A DNA stretch of 64,000 nt from an uncultured Acidimicrobiales bacterium (GCA_951813325.1 OX638350.1:2833954-2897953); one strand, 5' to 3'. Positions 51,798-61,580 are shown, counted from the first letter of the stretch. Program-made: numbers and translations. Notes: generated by a model from the sequence alone, not told the origin.

Positions 51798-54561
51798 GGA
51801 TTTCCTTGACCGCCTCGCCGTAGGCGGCCAGTTTGGCGGGGCCGATGCCGGGGACGGCTCGGAGTTCAGCGTCGGTGGTGGGGCGGCGAGCGGCCAGTTC
51901 GATGAGGGTGGCGTTGCTGAACACGATGTAGGCGGGCACATCGTCGGCCCGGCTGCGCTCTCGCCGCCAGGCTTTCAGCGCCTCGAACGCGGCCGCGCCC
52001 TGGGGGTCGGTTGGGGGCTGGGGTTGGGGGCGTTTGGCCGGTTTGGCCGCGGTGGGCGGTGTCGGCGGTGAGGCTGAGCCGACCATGGCCGGAGGGGTGA
52101 GCAAGCCGACCGCCGACTCAGGAGCGGGCTCGGGGTCGGGAGGGGGCTGGTAGCGGGCAGCAAGCTCCTCGCGGAAGTCGGTGGGCGGGTCGCCGCAGAT
52201 GAGGGTCACCGATTCCGAGCACCGGGTGAGGGCCACGTGGAACACCCGGCGCTCTTCTTCCGGGTCGCCCGACAAACGGTGGGGCATCAGCCCCTTCGAG
52301 GCCTCGTAGACGATCACATGGGGCCATTCGCGGCCCTTCACCTTGTGGACGGTGGCCAGCTGCACGCCGTGGCCGCCGTCACCCTGGTAGCTGTCGGCCA
52401 GCCGGTCGGCCAGCCACCGCCGGAAATCGGTGGGATCGGAATGCAGGTGGGCCACCGAGATGAGCGCCCGCAGATCGTCGCCGTGGGCCGACCGGTCCAC
52501 CGAGCGGCGAGAGGCGTCCAGCCGGGTGTCGAGGCTGCCGCCGAGTCCCATGTCGTCGCGCACCGTCTCCAGCAGGTGCCGGGTGGTGATCTCGCCGTCG
52601 GCCCGCTTCGTCTTCGACCGCAACATCTCGACGTCTTCGGCGAACTCATCCACCTTCTTGGAGGACCGCTCGTCTTTGATGCGGCCAGCCAGAGCCTTGA
52701 TCTGCGAGGTGCTCTGCTGCTCGGCGATCCACTCGATGACCCGGGGGGAGATGCCCCGGGGCGGGCGGCGGGCCGCGTCCGACAGGGATCGAGACGGCAG
52801 GGCGCGCTCGGGGGCGGTGGCGATGTCGAGCCAGGCCAGTGCGGCGGCCACTCCGGTGCGCTCCAAGAACCCGCGGCCCACGGGCTGGGCGGACGGCACT
52901 CCCATGTCGCCGAGGACGATCTGGGGGACCAACAGCGTGCTGTTCACCCGGGTCAGCACGGCGATGTCGGCCGGCTGCGCGTCCGCGGCCAGCAGCGATT
53001 CAACGGCTCGGCGCAGCCCCGGCGCCCCGTCGGGCGCCGCTTCCACCGCGAGGGTCGGGCCAGTATCGGCACCACGCCGCCCTTCGGCGCTGGCCGCCGC
53101 GGGCACCGGCTCGCTGCCGCCCAGCGGTTCTCGGCCCGGGGCCGCGGTGATGCGCTTGTCGATGCGGCGGCGGTTGTGGGACAACAGGTTTGTCGCGGCC
53201 TCCACCACCTCGGGGGGACAGCGGTAGTTCACGTGCAGCTCGTGGCGCCGGGCGCCGGGGAAGAACTTGTCGTAGCCGATCAGCCACTCCGGAGACGCCC
53301 CCGAGTAGCCGTAGATGGTCTGGTCGTCGTCGCCCACGCCGAACACATCGGAGCGGGGTCCGGCCAACAGCCGCACCAGCAGCAAGTGCGCGGGGGTGAG
53401 GTCTTGGAACTCGTCCACCAGCAGGATGCCGCAGGTGCGCCGGGCGGCGGCCCGGGCGCCCGGGTCGCTCAGCAGGATGTCGATGGCCCGGATGATCTGG
53501 TGGTCGAAGTCCACCAGCCCCTCGGCGTCGAGCAGGTCGGCGTACCGGGGCGCGAACTCGGAGAAATCGGGCACGTCGGGATGGAAGTCGCGCTCCACCT
53601 CGGCGGGATCGCGCAAACCCAGCCGGGACGCGCCCAGCGCCTCGATCCAAGGGGCAAGCTGGTCGGTCATGGCCCGACGCTTGCGGGGCACCAGCCCGTC
53701 GAGCAGGTCCCGCACCCCCCGCTCGTCCACCACCTCCACCCGTCCGCGGTCTCGGGGGCGGGCGAACGGCCCGGTGCCGTTGCACACCGCCAGCGCCAGG
53801 CTGTTCAAGGTTCTCACCTCGAGGCCGGGCAGATCGACGGTGCGCTCTTGCATCTCGGCCCGGGCCCGCACGTTGAACGCCACCAGGCAGACGGCCCGGG
53901 GATCCACGCCGAGGTCGCGCACCAGGTATCGGGCCCGCTCGGTGAGCACCCGGGTCTTGCCCGACCCGGCCGGGGCCACGATGCAGGCCGCGCCGCCCAG
54001 ATGGCCGACCGCGGCCCGCTGGTCGTCGGCCAGGTCGGCCTGGGGCTGGGCCGGGGTCATCGCCGCCAGGCTGCCCACCGCCGAGTTCGCCGTCGGCACC
54101 ACCCCGGCGCCCAGCGCCTCGGGGTCGAACACGTCGAACGGCCCCCCGTCGCACCAGACCGGCCCACCCTCGGCCATCACGTCGCCCGGCTCGTCAGCCC
54201 TCGCCAGCCGCGCCCCCAACGCCAGCGCCCGCTCGCGCAACTCGAACCGGGGCGCCTCGGGGTCGCGCCAATCCACCGCGTTGGCCGTCAACAAGTGGCG
54301 AAGCACCTCTGCCGACATGGTCAAACCCGGTTTCAGCTCCCACCACTGCGCCCGCAGCACCGGCTCGGCCTCCGGCAGGTCGCCGTCCAGCTCGATCACC
54401 AACGGCGTGCGCTCGATCCACGCCCGCCTCAACTCCCGCCCCACCTCGGGGTCGAATTCACCGGTGTGAACCGTCACCCGCCGGCAATCCCCCCACGTCT
54501 CCGGCACCGCTTGCCCCACCCCCACCAACACGCTCCGCCCCAGCGCTGCCGGCCCTCTCAT
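51775..54561 (-). CDS. UvrD/PcrA-like DNA helicase with C-terminal HRDC domain
   Basis: 928 residues. The first 190 are unusual and unassigned. Helicase motifs follow: DDQRAAVGHLGG, Walker A APAGSGKTRVLTERA, CGILLVDEFQDLTPAHLLLV (motif II), GDDDQTIYGYSGASPEW (motif III), LHVNYRCPPEVV, and VQLATVHKVKGREWPHVIVYEA plus ALTRC late motifs. The end is a Pro/Ala linker and an HRDC domain (FEALKAWRRERSRADDVPAYIVFSN ... LRAVPGIGPAKLAAYGEAV). DNA repair role expected. ATGA overlap with the acetyltransferase gene upstream. Confidence 0.9.
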   Translation of the reverse strand: MRGPAALGRSVLVGVGQAVPETWGDCRRVTVHTGEFDPEVGRELRRAWIERTPLVIELDGDLPEAEPVLRAQWWELKPGLTMSAEVLRHLLTANAVDWRDPEAPRFELRERALALGARLARADEPGDVMAEGGPVWCDGGPFDVFDPEALGAGVVPTANSAVGSLAAMTPAQPQADLADDQRAAVGHLGGAACIVAPAGSGKTRVLTERARYLVRDLGVDPRAVCLVAFNVRARAEMQERTVDLPGLEVRTLNSLALAVCNGTGPFARPRDRGRVEVVDERGVRDLLDGLVPRKRRAMTDQLAPWIEALGASRLGLRDPAEVERDFHPDVPDFSEFAPRYADLLDAEGLVDFDHQIIRAIDILLSDPGARAAARRTCGILLVDEFQDLTPAHLLLVRLLAGPRSDVFGVGDDDQTIYGYSGASPEWLIGYDKFFPGARRHELHVNYRCPPEVVEAATNLLSHNRRRIDKRITAAPGREPLGGSEPVPAAASAEGRRGADTGPTLAVEAAPDGAPGLRRAVESLLAADAQPADIAVLTRVNSTLLVPQIVLGDMGVPSAQPVGRGFLERTGVAAALAWLDIATAPERALPSRSLSDAARRPPRGISPRVIEWIAEQQSTSQIKALAGRIKDERSSKKVDEFAEDVEMLRSKTKRADGEITTRHLLETVRDDMGLGGSLDTRLDASRRSVDRSAHGDDLRALISVAHLHSDPTDFRRWLADRLADSYQGDGGHGVQLATVHKVKGREWPHVIVYEASKGLMPHRLSGDPEEERRVFHVALTRCSESVTLICGDPPTDFREELAARYQPPPDPEPAPESAVGLLTPPAMVGSASPPTPPTAAKPAKRPQPQPPTDPQGAAAFEALKAWRRERSRADDVPAYIVFSNATLIELAARRPTTDAELRAVPGIGPAKLAAYGEAVKEILSQFAKP

Positions 54562-55088
54562 TTGAACTCGGCCAGGGCTTTGCGGATTGACTTCATCAGC
54601 AAGATGAGGTGCAGGTCGTCAGTGGGCGAGGACTCGAACTCCGGGATCAAATGACGGTAGAAGTCCCGAGCTTCTGTGCTCTCGGAATGGACCAGTAATC
54701 CTCGGCACCCTATTTCGCCCCCCAATGCCATGGTGCGGGCGAGCACGTCCTGGAGCAAGCCGGCACCTATTCCCCGACCTTCGCAAGCGGTGCTGACCCC
54801 GAGACGGGCCAACAATGCCACCGGTTGGGGATAGCGGCCAGCACCCTGTCGCAATCGAATAGGTCCATCCTCAATATTGATCTGCGCCATGCACCATGCG
54901 TAATACGCAACCACCTCAACCTGCTCAGGCTGGGTGACCACAAGCACCTTGGTAGCGCCCATCGACATCGACTGGCGGGCATGACGGCGGAGCCATTCGG
55001 TTTGCTCACTCGAACGGCACTCGAAATTCTCCAGATGATGCTCTGCCTTGAGAATTGCCGGCGGTAGGTACTGCGGATTACTCGACAA
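54558..55088 (-). CDS. GNAT-family acetyltransferase toxin (TacT-like)
   Basis: 176 residues: FECRSSEQTEWLRRHARQ opening, VLVVTQPEQVEVVAYYAW, the acetyl-CoA-binding LARLGVSTACEGRGIGAGLLQDVL and the end FYRHLIPEFESSPTD. This layout is that of TacT toxins that acetylate aminoacyl-tRNA. It overlaps the upstream DUF1778-type antitoxin gene by 11 nt and the helicase start by 4 nt. Confidence 0.88.
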   Translation of the reverse strand: MSSNPQYLPPAILKAEHHLENFECRSSEQTEWLRRHARQSMSMGATKVLVVTQPEQVEVVAYYAWCMAQINIEDGPIRLRQGAGRYPQPVALLARLGVSTACEGRGIGAGLLQDVLARTMALGGEIGCRGLLVHSESTEARDFYRHLIPEFESSPTDDLHLILLMKSIRKALAEFK

Positions 55089-55365
55089 CGAAGGGTGACG
55101 GACGGGCCATCAGCGCTCGCAGGCCGGGGAGGTCTTGAGCAGGACGGCTGTTGATTTTCTCCCACTCATCCACGGCTTCTGCGCTGAGCGTGAACTCGTT
55201 GCGGTCAGCCAGCACCCGGCGAGCGGCAATCGTCAAGTGGGTCAAGACGAACTCGGTCAATTGAGTCCCGTTCACGCTCACCGCACGATCGATCAGGGCG
55301 CGATCAGCGGGTGTCATTCGAACCTCAATCCTCTCGCTGCGTCGAGGTCGCACATCGGCTACCAC
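55078..55365 (-). CDS. DUF1778 antitoxin (TacA-like)
   Basis: 95 residues from GTG 55365, which follows GGAGG by 4 nt. RRSERIEVRMTPADRALIDRAVSVNGTQLTEFVLTHL is the ribbon-helix-helix DUF1778 domain; the C-terminal part (FTLSAEAVDEWEKINSRPAQ, LPGLRALMARPSPF) is the toxin-neutralising helix. The longer frame to 55446 lacks a ribosome site. Partner of the overlapping acetyltransferase. Confidence 0.88.
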   Translation of the reverse strand: MVADVRPRRSERIEVRMTPADRALIDRAVSVNGTQLTEFVLTHLTIAARRVLADRNEFTLSAEAVDEWEKINSRPAQDLPGLRALMARPSPFVVE

Positions 55366-55457
55366 GGCTCCCTCCCAATCCTTCAGGCAAAACTGTACGG
55401 TTAGTGTACGGCAAGAAAGTGATGATGGCAATGGCCAACACCACACTGGCCCAGCTT

Positions 55458-57155
55458 CTAGCTCCGAACGAGGGCGCCGGGGCGGGCACCGGTGGGCTGG
55501 CCGTGGCGGAAGGTGATCTGGCCGGCGCAGATGGTGGCGTCGTAGCCGTCGGCGGTTTGCAGCAGGCGGCAGGCGCCGGTGGGCAGGTCGCCCACCACTT
55601 CGGGCAGGTGGAGTCGCATGGCGTCGAGATCGATCACGTTGGCGTCAGCCCGCTTGCCGACGGCCAGCACGCCCCGGTCGTCGAAGCCGTACAGCTCGGC
55701 CGGCTCGCAGGCAAGCATCTTCACCGTCTCGGCGACCGACAGCTTCGGCCCCCGCCGGCGGTCGCGCACCCAGTGCTGGAGCATGTAGGTGGGCAGGCTG
55801 GCGTCGGAGATCACGCGGCAATGGGCCCCGCCGTCGGCCAACCCGACCACCGTCATGGGATGCACCATCATCTCCCGCAGATCCTCCAAGTCGCCGTGGC
55901 GATAGCCGGTGAAGAACACCTGGAGCATCCCCCGCTCGCACATCAAGTCGTACACCAGCGCCAGCACGTCGACCCCTGCCCGCTCGGCCATGGCCGCCAC
56001 CGACTCCGACGGGTCGGGCTCGAACACCGGTCCGCCGTCAAACGGGAACGTGGCGTGCAGGGAATGGCGCAAAATGCCCATGGCCGGATCACCCGGGACA
56101 TCCTCGGCCAAGATGGCCGCCCGCACTTCGGGGCGGCGCAGCTCCGCCAACCGCTCCTCCAGCGGCAGGCAGCCGAGCGGCTGATACGCGGTCCGCCTGG
56201 CGAACGGGTTGAACTGGTCCCATCCGGCCAGCAGTCCGCCGGGGCGGCCCTGCACCTGGGGCACCAGCTTGGCCCCCTCGGCGTTGGCCCGCTCCACGAT
56301 GTCCATCTGCCGGCGCCACTGGCCGGGGTTGACGTGGATCTGGACCATGGTGAAGGTGATGGCCCGGCCGGTCTCCAGGCTGAGGCGCCGGTACAGCTCC
56401 ACCTCGCGGATGGGGGCGTCGGGATCCTCGCCCATGGAGCCGGCGGGCACCACCTCCACCAGCGACCGGCCGCCCAGCGCGCCCATGATGGCGGCCAACT
56501 CCCCGTGATCGGCGAACGTTCCCGGCACCGGCACCCCGGACAGCGACGTGTGCAGCGGCAGCCGGTTGGTGGAGAACGCCACCGCGCCGGCCTGGGTCCC
56601 CTCGCCCACGATGCGGGCCATCTCGGCCAGCTCGGCCGCGGTGGCCGAGCCGGCAGTGGCTCCCCGGTCGCCCATCACATAGGCCCGCACCGCCCCATGG
56701 GGCACTTGGGCCGCCACATCGATGGTGCGGCCCAGGCGCTCAAGCTCGTCGAGATACTCGGGAAATGTCTCCCACCGCCAGGTGATCCCCTCGTGCAGGG
56801 CCGCGCCGGGAATGTCCTCCACGCCCTCCATCAGCTCGATCAGCCAGTCGTGGCGGCTGGGATCGGCCGGGGCGAACCCCACCCCGCAGTTGCCCATCAC
56901 CACCGTGGTCACGCCGTGCCACGCCGAGGGGGCCATGATCGGATCCCAGGTGGCCTGACCGTCGTAGTGGGTGTGGACGTCCACGAACCCGGGCGTCACA
57001 TAGCGGCCCTCGGCGTCGATGACTTCGGCGGCGTCGGCGTCGATGCGGCTCTCGATGGCGGCCACTCGTCCGTCAGACACCGCCACATCGGCCACCATCG
57101 GCGCAGCCCCGGTCCCGTCGACAACCGTGCCCCCGCGAATCAGCAGTTCAAACAT
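55458..57155 (-). CDS. amidohydrolase, N-acyl-D-amino-acid deacylase (D-aminoacylase) type
   Basis: 565 residues from ATG 57155 ([16 protein letters not shown]). The metal site is [15 protein letters not shown] (HxH), with [16 protein letters not shown] carrying the Cys ligand typical of D-aminoacylases, later [11 protein letters not shown], and [23 protein letters not shown] with the catalytic Asp. Actinobacterial members are often annotated amidohydrolase family 3; substrate uncertain. Alone on the minus strand between the TacAT pair and nfuA. Confidence 0.88.
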   Translation of the reverse strand: MFELLIRGGTVVDGTGAAPMVADVAVSDGRVAAIESRIDADAAEVIDAEGRYVTPGFVDVHTHYDGQATWDPIMAPSAWHGVTTVVMGNCGVGFAPADPSRHDWLIELMEGVEDIPGAALHEGITWRWETFPEYLDELERLGRTIDVAAQVPHGAVRAYVMGDRGATAGSATAAELAEMARIVGEGTQAGAVAFSTNRLPLHTSLSGVPVPGTFADHGELAAIMGALGGRSLVEVVPAGSMGEDPDAPIREVELYRRLSLETGRAITFTMVQIHVNPGQWRRQMDIVERANAEGAKLVPQVQGRPGGLLAGWDQFNPFARRTAYQPLGCLPLEERLAELRRPEVRAAILAEDVPGDPAMGILRHSLHATFPFDGGPVFEPDPSESVAAMAERAGVDVLALVYDLMCERGMLQVFFTGYRHGDLEDLREMMVHPMTVVGLADGGAHCRVISDASLPTYMLQHWVRDRRRGPKLSVAETVKMLACEPAELYGFDDRGVLAVGKRADANVIDLDAMRLHLPEVVGDLPTGACRLLQTADGYDATICAGQITFRHGQPTGARPGALVRS

Positions 57156-57220
57156 GGGGCCATTCTGCCAGGCCGCGCCGACAGTGCCCACAGGGCCGGC
57201 GATTCAGATGCGAGAAGAGT

Positions 57221-57844
57221 TCAGGCTCGCGCGAAATAGGGGTTATCGCCGGCCTCGTGGTCGGTGGCGTCCACCACGTCGGTGATCTCGGGGATGGCCT
57301 CGGTGATCATCACGGTGATGCCCTCCCGCAGGGTGGCCGCGCTCATGGCACAGCCCTGGCAGCCGCCGCCCATGGTGATGTAGGCGGTGTGCCCCTCCAC
57401 CCCCAGCAAATTGGCGAATCCCCCGTGGGAGGCCAGCGAGGGATTGATGTGCTGGTCCAAAAGCTGCTGGAGCTTCTCGGGGATCGTGCCGGCGAGCTCC
57501 AAGTCGGCGCCGGCCAGCAAATCGGGCTTGTTGGGGTTGCGGATCACCAGACCGCCCTGCATGGGGTTGTTGGGCAGATCCAGCGTGGCGCCGGTCAGAT
57601 TCTCCACCGACTCCTCGGGGATCATCACGGTTAGGCCGTCCGAAACGATGTGGCGGTGACCCTCGGCGCAGTCGGCCACCTCCTCGAACGCCAGATCGTA
57701 GGTGTAGTCGGCCCCGCTGACCCCGGTGATCTCGATGCGCAGGCCAAGGGCCTCGGGGGCATCCTCGTTGGACCGGATGTCGAGCACCTTGGCAATGGCC
57801 GCCTCGGTGACCTCGAAAAGTTGGGCTTCGACAGTTTCGCTCAC
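57221..57844 (-). CDS. NfuA-like Fe-S cluster carrier
   Basis: 207 residues from GTG 57844 (SETVEAQLFEVTEAAIAKVL). The first half is a degenerate A-type domain (LGLRIEITGVSGADYTYDLAFEE, HRHIVSDGLTVMIPEESVENL) without its cysteines; the second half is a NifU C-terminal domain with INPSLASHGGFANLLGVEG and the cluster-binding GGGCQGCAMSAATLREGI (CxxC). It delivers 4Fe-4S clusters. The longer frame to 58231 overlaps the ABC permease and is discarded. Confidence 0.92.
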   Translation of the reverse strand: MSETVEAQLFEVTEAAIAKVLDIRSNEDAPEALGLRIEITGVSGADYTYDLAFEEVADCAEGHRHIVSDGLTVMIPEESVENLTGATLDLPNNPMQGGLVIRNPNKPDLLAGADLELAGTIPEKLQQLLDQHINPSLASHGGFANLLGVEGHTAYITMGGGCQGCAMSAATLREGITVMITEAIPEITDVVDATDHEAGDNPYFARA

Positions 57845-57909
57845 GGCCACCAGCCTACCCGAGCCCGACCTCCGCCACCACGGCCTGAACCGTGGATGCG
57901 GATACGGCA

Positions 57910-58728
57910 TCAGCCTCGGCGGATGCGGCCCCGCAGCGAGCGGAAGGCCAGCGATTGGGCCAAGACCCCCACCGCGCCGATGGCCAGCAGTGCCCGCCCC
58001 AGGGCCCAGCCGTCCCAGCCGTTGAACAGCGAGCGCATCCCCTCCAGGGCATAGGTCATGGGGTTGAACCAGGTGATGGCGGCCAGCCAGTCGGTCATCA
58101 CGTCGCGGTCCACCCAGGCAGTGGTCAGGAACATGAAGGGGAAGAACAGCAGGAAGCTGGTGTTGACTGCGGCCGGGTTCCCGGTGCGCAGCGCGATGGC
58201 ATAGGGAAATCCGGTGTAGGCCAGCCCCCACAGCGCCCCGAACACCACGAACACCACAAGGCCCAGCACCCCGGTGGCGCCGAAGCTCACGCCGATGATG
58301 AAACCCAGCGCGATCACCGGCACGGCCATGACGACGAACAGCGTGAAATCGGCCACCATCAGCCCCAGCAGCAGGGCATAGCGGTTCACCGGCGTCATCA
58401 GCAGCCGGGCGAAATAGCCGTCGGAGATGTCGATCACCAGCGATGTGGCCCGAGACATGCCGGTGACCGCGGTCATGATCGCCACCGGCAGCTGGAAGGC
58501 CTTGTAGTCGATGCCCGACACGGCCTGATCGGCCAGGTTCTGGATGGCGCCGATGGTGACCACCAAGAAGAACAGGGGAATCAGCATGGCGGGGATGATC
58601 GATTCCAAGTCCCGGGGCAAAAGCCGCAGAGCCCGGCTGGACACCGAGGCCATGTCGCTGAAAAACCCCGACGGGCGGGCTCTGATCACCGCGCCGGCGG
58701 GCCGGCCGGAAAGGGCGGTCTCGCTCAT
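57910..58728 (-). CDS. ABC-2 type exporter permease
   Basis: 272 residues, six hydrophobic segments. An amphipathic start (RALRLLPRDLESIIPAMLIPLFFLVVTIGAI) is followed by GFIIGVSFGATGVLGLVVFVVFGALWGLAYTGFPYAIALRTGNPAAVN and FFPFMFLTTAWVDRDVM, with WFNPMTYALEGMR, a typical ABC-2 pattern of drug or polyketide exporters. Overlaps the ATPase gene upstream by 4 nt (ATGA), so the two form one transporter. Substrate unknown. Confidence 0.9.
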   Translation of the reverse strand: MSETALSGRPAGAVIRARPSGFFSDMASVSSRALRLLPRDLESIIPAMLIPLFFLVVTIGAIQNLADQAVSGIDYKAFQLPVAIMTAVTGMSRATSLVIDISDGYFARLLMTPVNRYALLLGLMVADFTLFVVMAVPVIALGFIIGVSFGATGVLGLVVFVVFGALWGLAYTGFPYAIALRTGNPAAVNTSFLLFFPFMFLTTAWVDRDVMTDWLAAITWFNPMTYALEGMRSLFNGWDGWALGRALLAIGAVGVLAQSLAFRSLRGRIRRG

Positions 58729-59666
58729 TCCTCCACCTCGATTCGGGCCCCCGTCAGCTCCAAGAACACGTCGTCGAGCGTGGTGGGGTGAATCGACAGG
58801 TCGGCCACCTCCACGCCGGCGGCCGACAGGGCCACCGCCACCGGGCTGACAACCGAGGCCCCGTCACCGGTTACCGCGCTCACCTCGTTGCCGTAGACCT
58901 CGATATGGCTGATCCCCGCCACCCCGCCGATGGCCCGGGCAGCCGCCTCGGGATCGCCGACCACTCGGGCCACCACAACGTCGGAGCCCACCGTGCGCTT
59001 GAGCTCGTCGGGAGCCCCCTCGGCCACGAGGCGGCCCTCGTTCAAGATGCCCACCCGATGGGTCAGCACGTCGGCCTCTTCCAAGTACTGGGTGGTCAAG
59101 AAGATGGTCATGCCCAGGTCGCGGTTCAGCCGGCGCACCTGATCCCACACCACGGCTCGGCTTATGGGGTCGAGCCCGGTGGTGGGCTCGTCCAAGAACA
59201 GCACCTCGGGGTTGTGCATCAGCGCGGCGGCCAGATCCAGTCGGCGCTTCATGCCTCCCGAATAGGTGGACACCCGCCGGTCGATGGCGCCCATCTCCAG
59301 CAGGGGGGCCAGCTCTTCGATGCGGGCGGCGATCGAATCGCGCTCCAGGCCGTAGTACCGGCCTTGCAGCATCAGCGTCTCCCGGCCGGTGAGCTTGCCG
59401 TCGAGGGCGGCGTCCTGAAGGGCCACGCCGATGCTGAGCCGCACCTGGTCGCTCTGGGTGGCCACGTCGAAGCCCGCCACCGACGCTGAGCCCGCGGTCA
59501 TCGATGCCAGCGTGCACAGCACCCTCACCGCAGTGGACTTGCCCGCGCCGTTGGGCCCCAGAAACCCGTAGACCTCCCCGGCGGCCACCTCCAGGTCGAG
59601 CGAGTCTACCGCCACGACGTCCCCGTAAGTGCGGCGCAGCCCATTCGCGGAAATGGCAGACGGCAC
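58725..59666 (-). CDS. ABC exporter ATPase, DrrA type
   Basis: 313 residues from GTG 59666; ATG 59705 or the frame start at 59723 would add up to 19 residues and overlap the divergent crotonase region. Walker A is [12 protein letters not shown]-loop [17 protein letters not shown], signature [16 protein letters not shown], Walker [15 protein letters not shown]-loop as TTQYLEEAD. The C-terminal domain ([19 protein letters not shown] ... [11 protein letters not shown]) is as in daunorubicin-resistance ATPases. Works with the overlapping permease. Confidence 0.93.
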   Translation of the reverse strand: MPSAISANGLRRTYGDVVAVDSLDLEVAAGEVYGFLGPNGAGKSTAVRVLCTLASMTAGSASVAGFDVATQSDQVRLSIGVALQDAALDGKLTGRETLMLQGRYYGLERDSIAARIEELAPLLEMGAIDRRVSTYSGGMKRRLDLAAALMHNPEVLFLDEPTTGLDPISRAVVWDQVRRLNRDLGMTIFLTTQYLEEADVLTHRVGILNEGRLVAEGAPDELKRTVGSDVVVARVVGDPEAAARAIGGVAGISHIEVYGNEVSAVTGDGASVVSPVAVALSAAGVEVADLSIHPTTLDDVFLELTGARIEVEE

Positions 59667-59710
59667 AGACGATGATGGTACAAGCGACCGTCGCGATATT
59701 CTCATCGCCC

Positions 59711-60430
59711 ATGACCGAGACAACCAGCCCCTCGGTCAGCTATGAGCTGACCGGAGACGTCGCCGTGGTCCATCTGGACGACGGCAAAGTGAATGTCTTG
59801 TCCCACGAGATCATCTCCGCCTTGCATGAGTCGCTCGACCGAGCCGAGCAAGAGGCCCGGGCGGTGGTGATGGCCGGCCGACCCGGCAAGTTCAGCGCCG
59901 GCTTCGATTTGAAGGTGATGCAGGCCGGACCGCAGGAGGCCGGCAATCTGTTCCGGGCAGGCATGGACTTGTTCCTGCGGCTGTACGAGTTCCCCCTTCC
60001 GGTGGTGGCCGCCTGCACCGGCCACGCCTTGGCCGCTGGGGCCATCTGGCTGATGTGCTGCGATGTGCGCATCGGGGCTGATGTGCAAGCCAAGATCGGG
60101 CTCAACGAGACCGCCATCGGGATGGTGCTCCCCCCATCGGTGGTCACGCTGGCCCGCGACCGGCTGTCGCCCCGCCACGTCCACTCCTCGGTTCTGCTGG
60201 CCCGGCTCTATTCGCCGCAATCAGCCATTGACGCGGGCTATCTGGATTGGGTGGTGCCCGCCGGGGAATTGGAGCAAGCCGCACTGGCCGAAGCTGCCGG
60301 GTTGGCCGGGAGCCTCTCGATCGACGCCTTCGCCGGCACCCGTCGCGTCGTGCGCGGCCCGGTGGCCAGGGCCGTTCACCAGATGCTCGACGGCGACACC
60401 GACTCATTCACGGGAGGACTAGTGACATGA
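59711..60430 (+). CDS. enoyl-CoA hydratase/isomerase family protein
   Basis: 239 residues from ATG 59711. VAVVHLDDGKVNVLSHEIISAL opens the crotonase fold; the oxyanion-hole segments are AGRPGKFSAGFDLKVM and CTGHALAAGAIWLMCCD; GLNETAIGMVLP is in the position of the catalytic region, where one usual Glu is retained. Ends near GGLVT. Its ATGA overlap with the next gene shows cotranscription with the mycothiol-linked genes. Reaction unknown. Confidence 0.88.
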   Translation: MTETTSPSVSYELTGDVAVVHLDDGKVNVLSHEIISALHESLDRAEQEARAVVMAGRPGKFSAGFDLKVMQAGPQEAGNLFRAGMDLFLRLYEFPLPVVAACTGHALAAGAIWLMCCDVRIGADVQAKIGLNETAIGMVLPPSVVTLARDRLSPRHVHSSVLLARLYSPQSAIDAGYLDWVVPAGELEQAALAEAAGLAGSLSIDAFAGTRRVVRGPVARAVHQMLDGDTDSFTGGLVT

Positions 60431-61224
60431 GCGATCCAGTTGTTGATCTTCTGGAGTCGGTTTGGGCGTCGATCGCCCGGCTCGGGGCCGAGTTGGGCAA
60501 TGAGCAGTGGGACACGCCCACCGAGTGCCCCGGCTGGTCGGTGCGCGATCAGGTGAGCCACATCGTCGGACTCGAGCGGATGCTGGCCGGAGAACAGCCC
60601 GAGCCCGCTGCCACCGATGGCGGGCTCGACGGCATCGCCGCCTTCAACGAGGGCCAGATCGCCCCCCGCCGATCTCGGCCCGGCGCAGAGGTGCTGGCCG
60701 AGATGAGCCACATCTGCGCCCGGCGGCTGGAGATGCTGCGGGCCCTGCCCGACGAGAAATGGGACGAGGTGGGCTTCACCCCCATCGGCGACGCCCCGTA
60801 TCGGACGTTCATGCACATCCGGGTGTTCGACTGCTGGGCCCACGAGCAGGACATGCGCCGAGCGCTGGGCATGCCCGGCCATCTGAGCGGCCCGGTGGTC
60901 CAGCACTGCCTCGACTGGCACATCCGCAACATGGGCTTTGTGGTGGGCAAAAAGGCCGGCGCCCCCGACGGCAGCACCGTGGTGTTCGCCGTGGACGGCG
61001 ACGCCGACGGGCCCCGGGGCGTGGCGGTGGCCGACGGGCGGGCCCAGCCGTCGGCGCCGGCCCACGATCCCACCGTGACCGTGTCCACCGACGTCGACAC
61101 CTACAACGCGCTGTGCTGTGGCCGCACCGATCCCGCCGGCGCGCTGGCCTCAGGCCTGGTGGCGGTGGACGGCCACCGCGAGCTGGGCGAACGGGTGGTT
61201 CTGTCCTTGCCCTACGTTTCGTGA
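60427..61224 (+). CDS. maleylpyruvate-isomerase-family (TIGR03083) mycothiol-dependent-type protein
   Basis: 265 residues from ATG 60427. The DinB-like helical N-terminal domain has QWDTPTECPGWSVRDQVSHIVGLERMLAG, with the metal-type His in SHIVGLE, and MHIRVFDCWAHEQDMRRAL gives the HxxxD/H later set. The C-terminal SCP2-like part (VVFAVDGDADGP ... LCCGRTDPAGALASGLVAVDG) completes the actinobacterial MDMPI layout. Such proteins are linked to mycothiol chemistry; substrate unknown. GTGA overlap with the next gene. Confidence 0.88.
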   Translation: MSDPVVDLLESVWASIARLGAELGNEQWDTPTECPGWSVRDQVSHIVGLERMLAGEQPEPAATDGGLDGIAAFNEGQIAPRRSRPGAEVLAEMSHICARRLEMLRALPDEKWDEVGFTPIGDAPYRTFMHIRVFDCWAHEQDMRRALGMPGHLSGPVVQHCLDWHIRNMGFVVGKKAGAPDGSTVVFAVDGDADGPRGVAVADGRAQPSAPAHDPTVTVSTDVDTYNALCCGRTDPAGALASGLVAVDGHRELGERVVLSLPYVS

Positions 61225-61580
61225 GCGCCGGGATCCCGATGCAGGGCATCGCCTTCTACTGGCGTCCCGGCTGTGGGTTCTGCGCCCACCTGCACCGTGA
61301 GCTGGACCAGCTCGGGGTGCCCATGGACATGCGCAACATCTGGGAGGATCCGGCGGCGGCCGCCTTCGTCCGCTCGGTGGCCAACGGCAACGAGACCGTG
61401 CCCACGGTGGTGGTCGGCGGCGCCTCGATGGTCAACCCCGCCCCCGCCCAGGTGATGGCCGCCCTGGCCGACTGCGCCCCCCATCTGGTGCCCGAAGGCT
61501 ACGAGCCCCCCCAACCCGGGGCAGTGGCCCGGATGCTCAACCGCCTGCTGGGCGGCGATCGGCCGGCAGAGGGCGGCTAG
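61221..61580 (+). CDS. glutaredoxin/mycoredoxin-like protein
   Basis: 119 residues from GTG 61221; ATG 61239 is the alternative. FYWRPGCGFCAHLHRELDQL has the redox CxxC (CGFC), with the cis-Pro region TVPTVVVGGASMVNP. The CGYC/CGFC motif and association with a mycothiol-type enzyme suggest a mycoredoxin that reduces mixed mycothiol disulfides (inference). A C-terminal extension (GYEPPQPGAVARMLNRLLGG) goes beyond the domain. Converges with, and overlaps by 4 nt, the TIGR03663-type gene. Confidence 0.88.
   Translation: MSAGIPMQGIAFYWRPGCGFCAHLHRELDQLGVPMDMRNIWEDPAAAAFVRSVANGNETVPTVVVGGASMVNPAPAQVMAALADCAPHLVPEGYEPPQPGAVARMLNRLLGGDRPAEGG

Noticed and set aside
52237..54654. 805-codon plus-strand frame
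   Set aside because: Antisense shadow of the helicase gene; His/Gly/Pro/Arg-rich without motifs, while the minus strand shows all helicase motifs.
55311..57239. 642-codon plus-strand frame
   Set aside because: Antisense shadow of the amidohydrolase; no domain recognisable.
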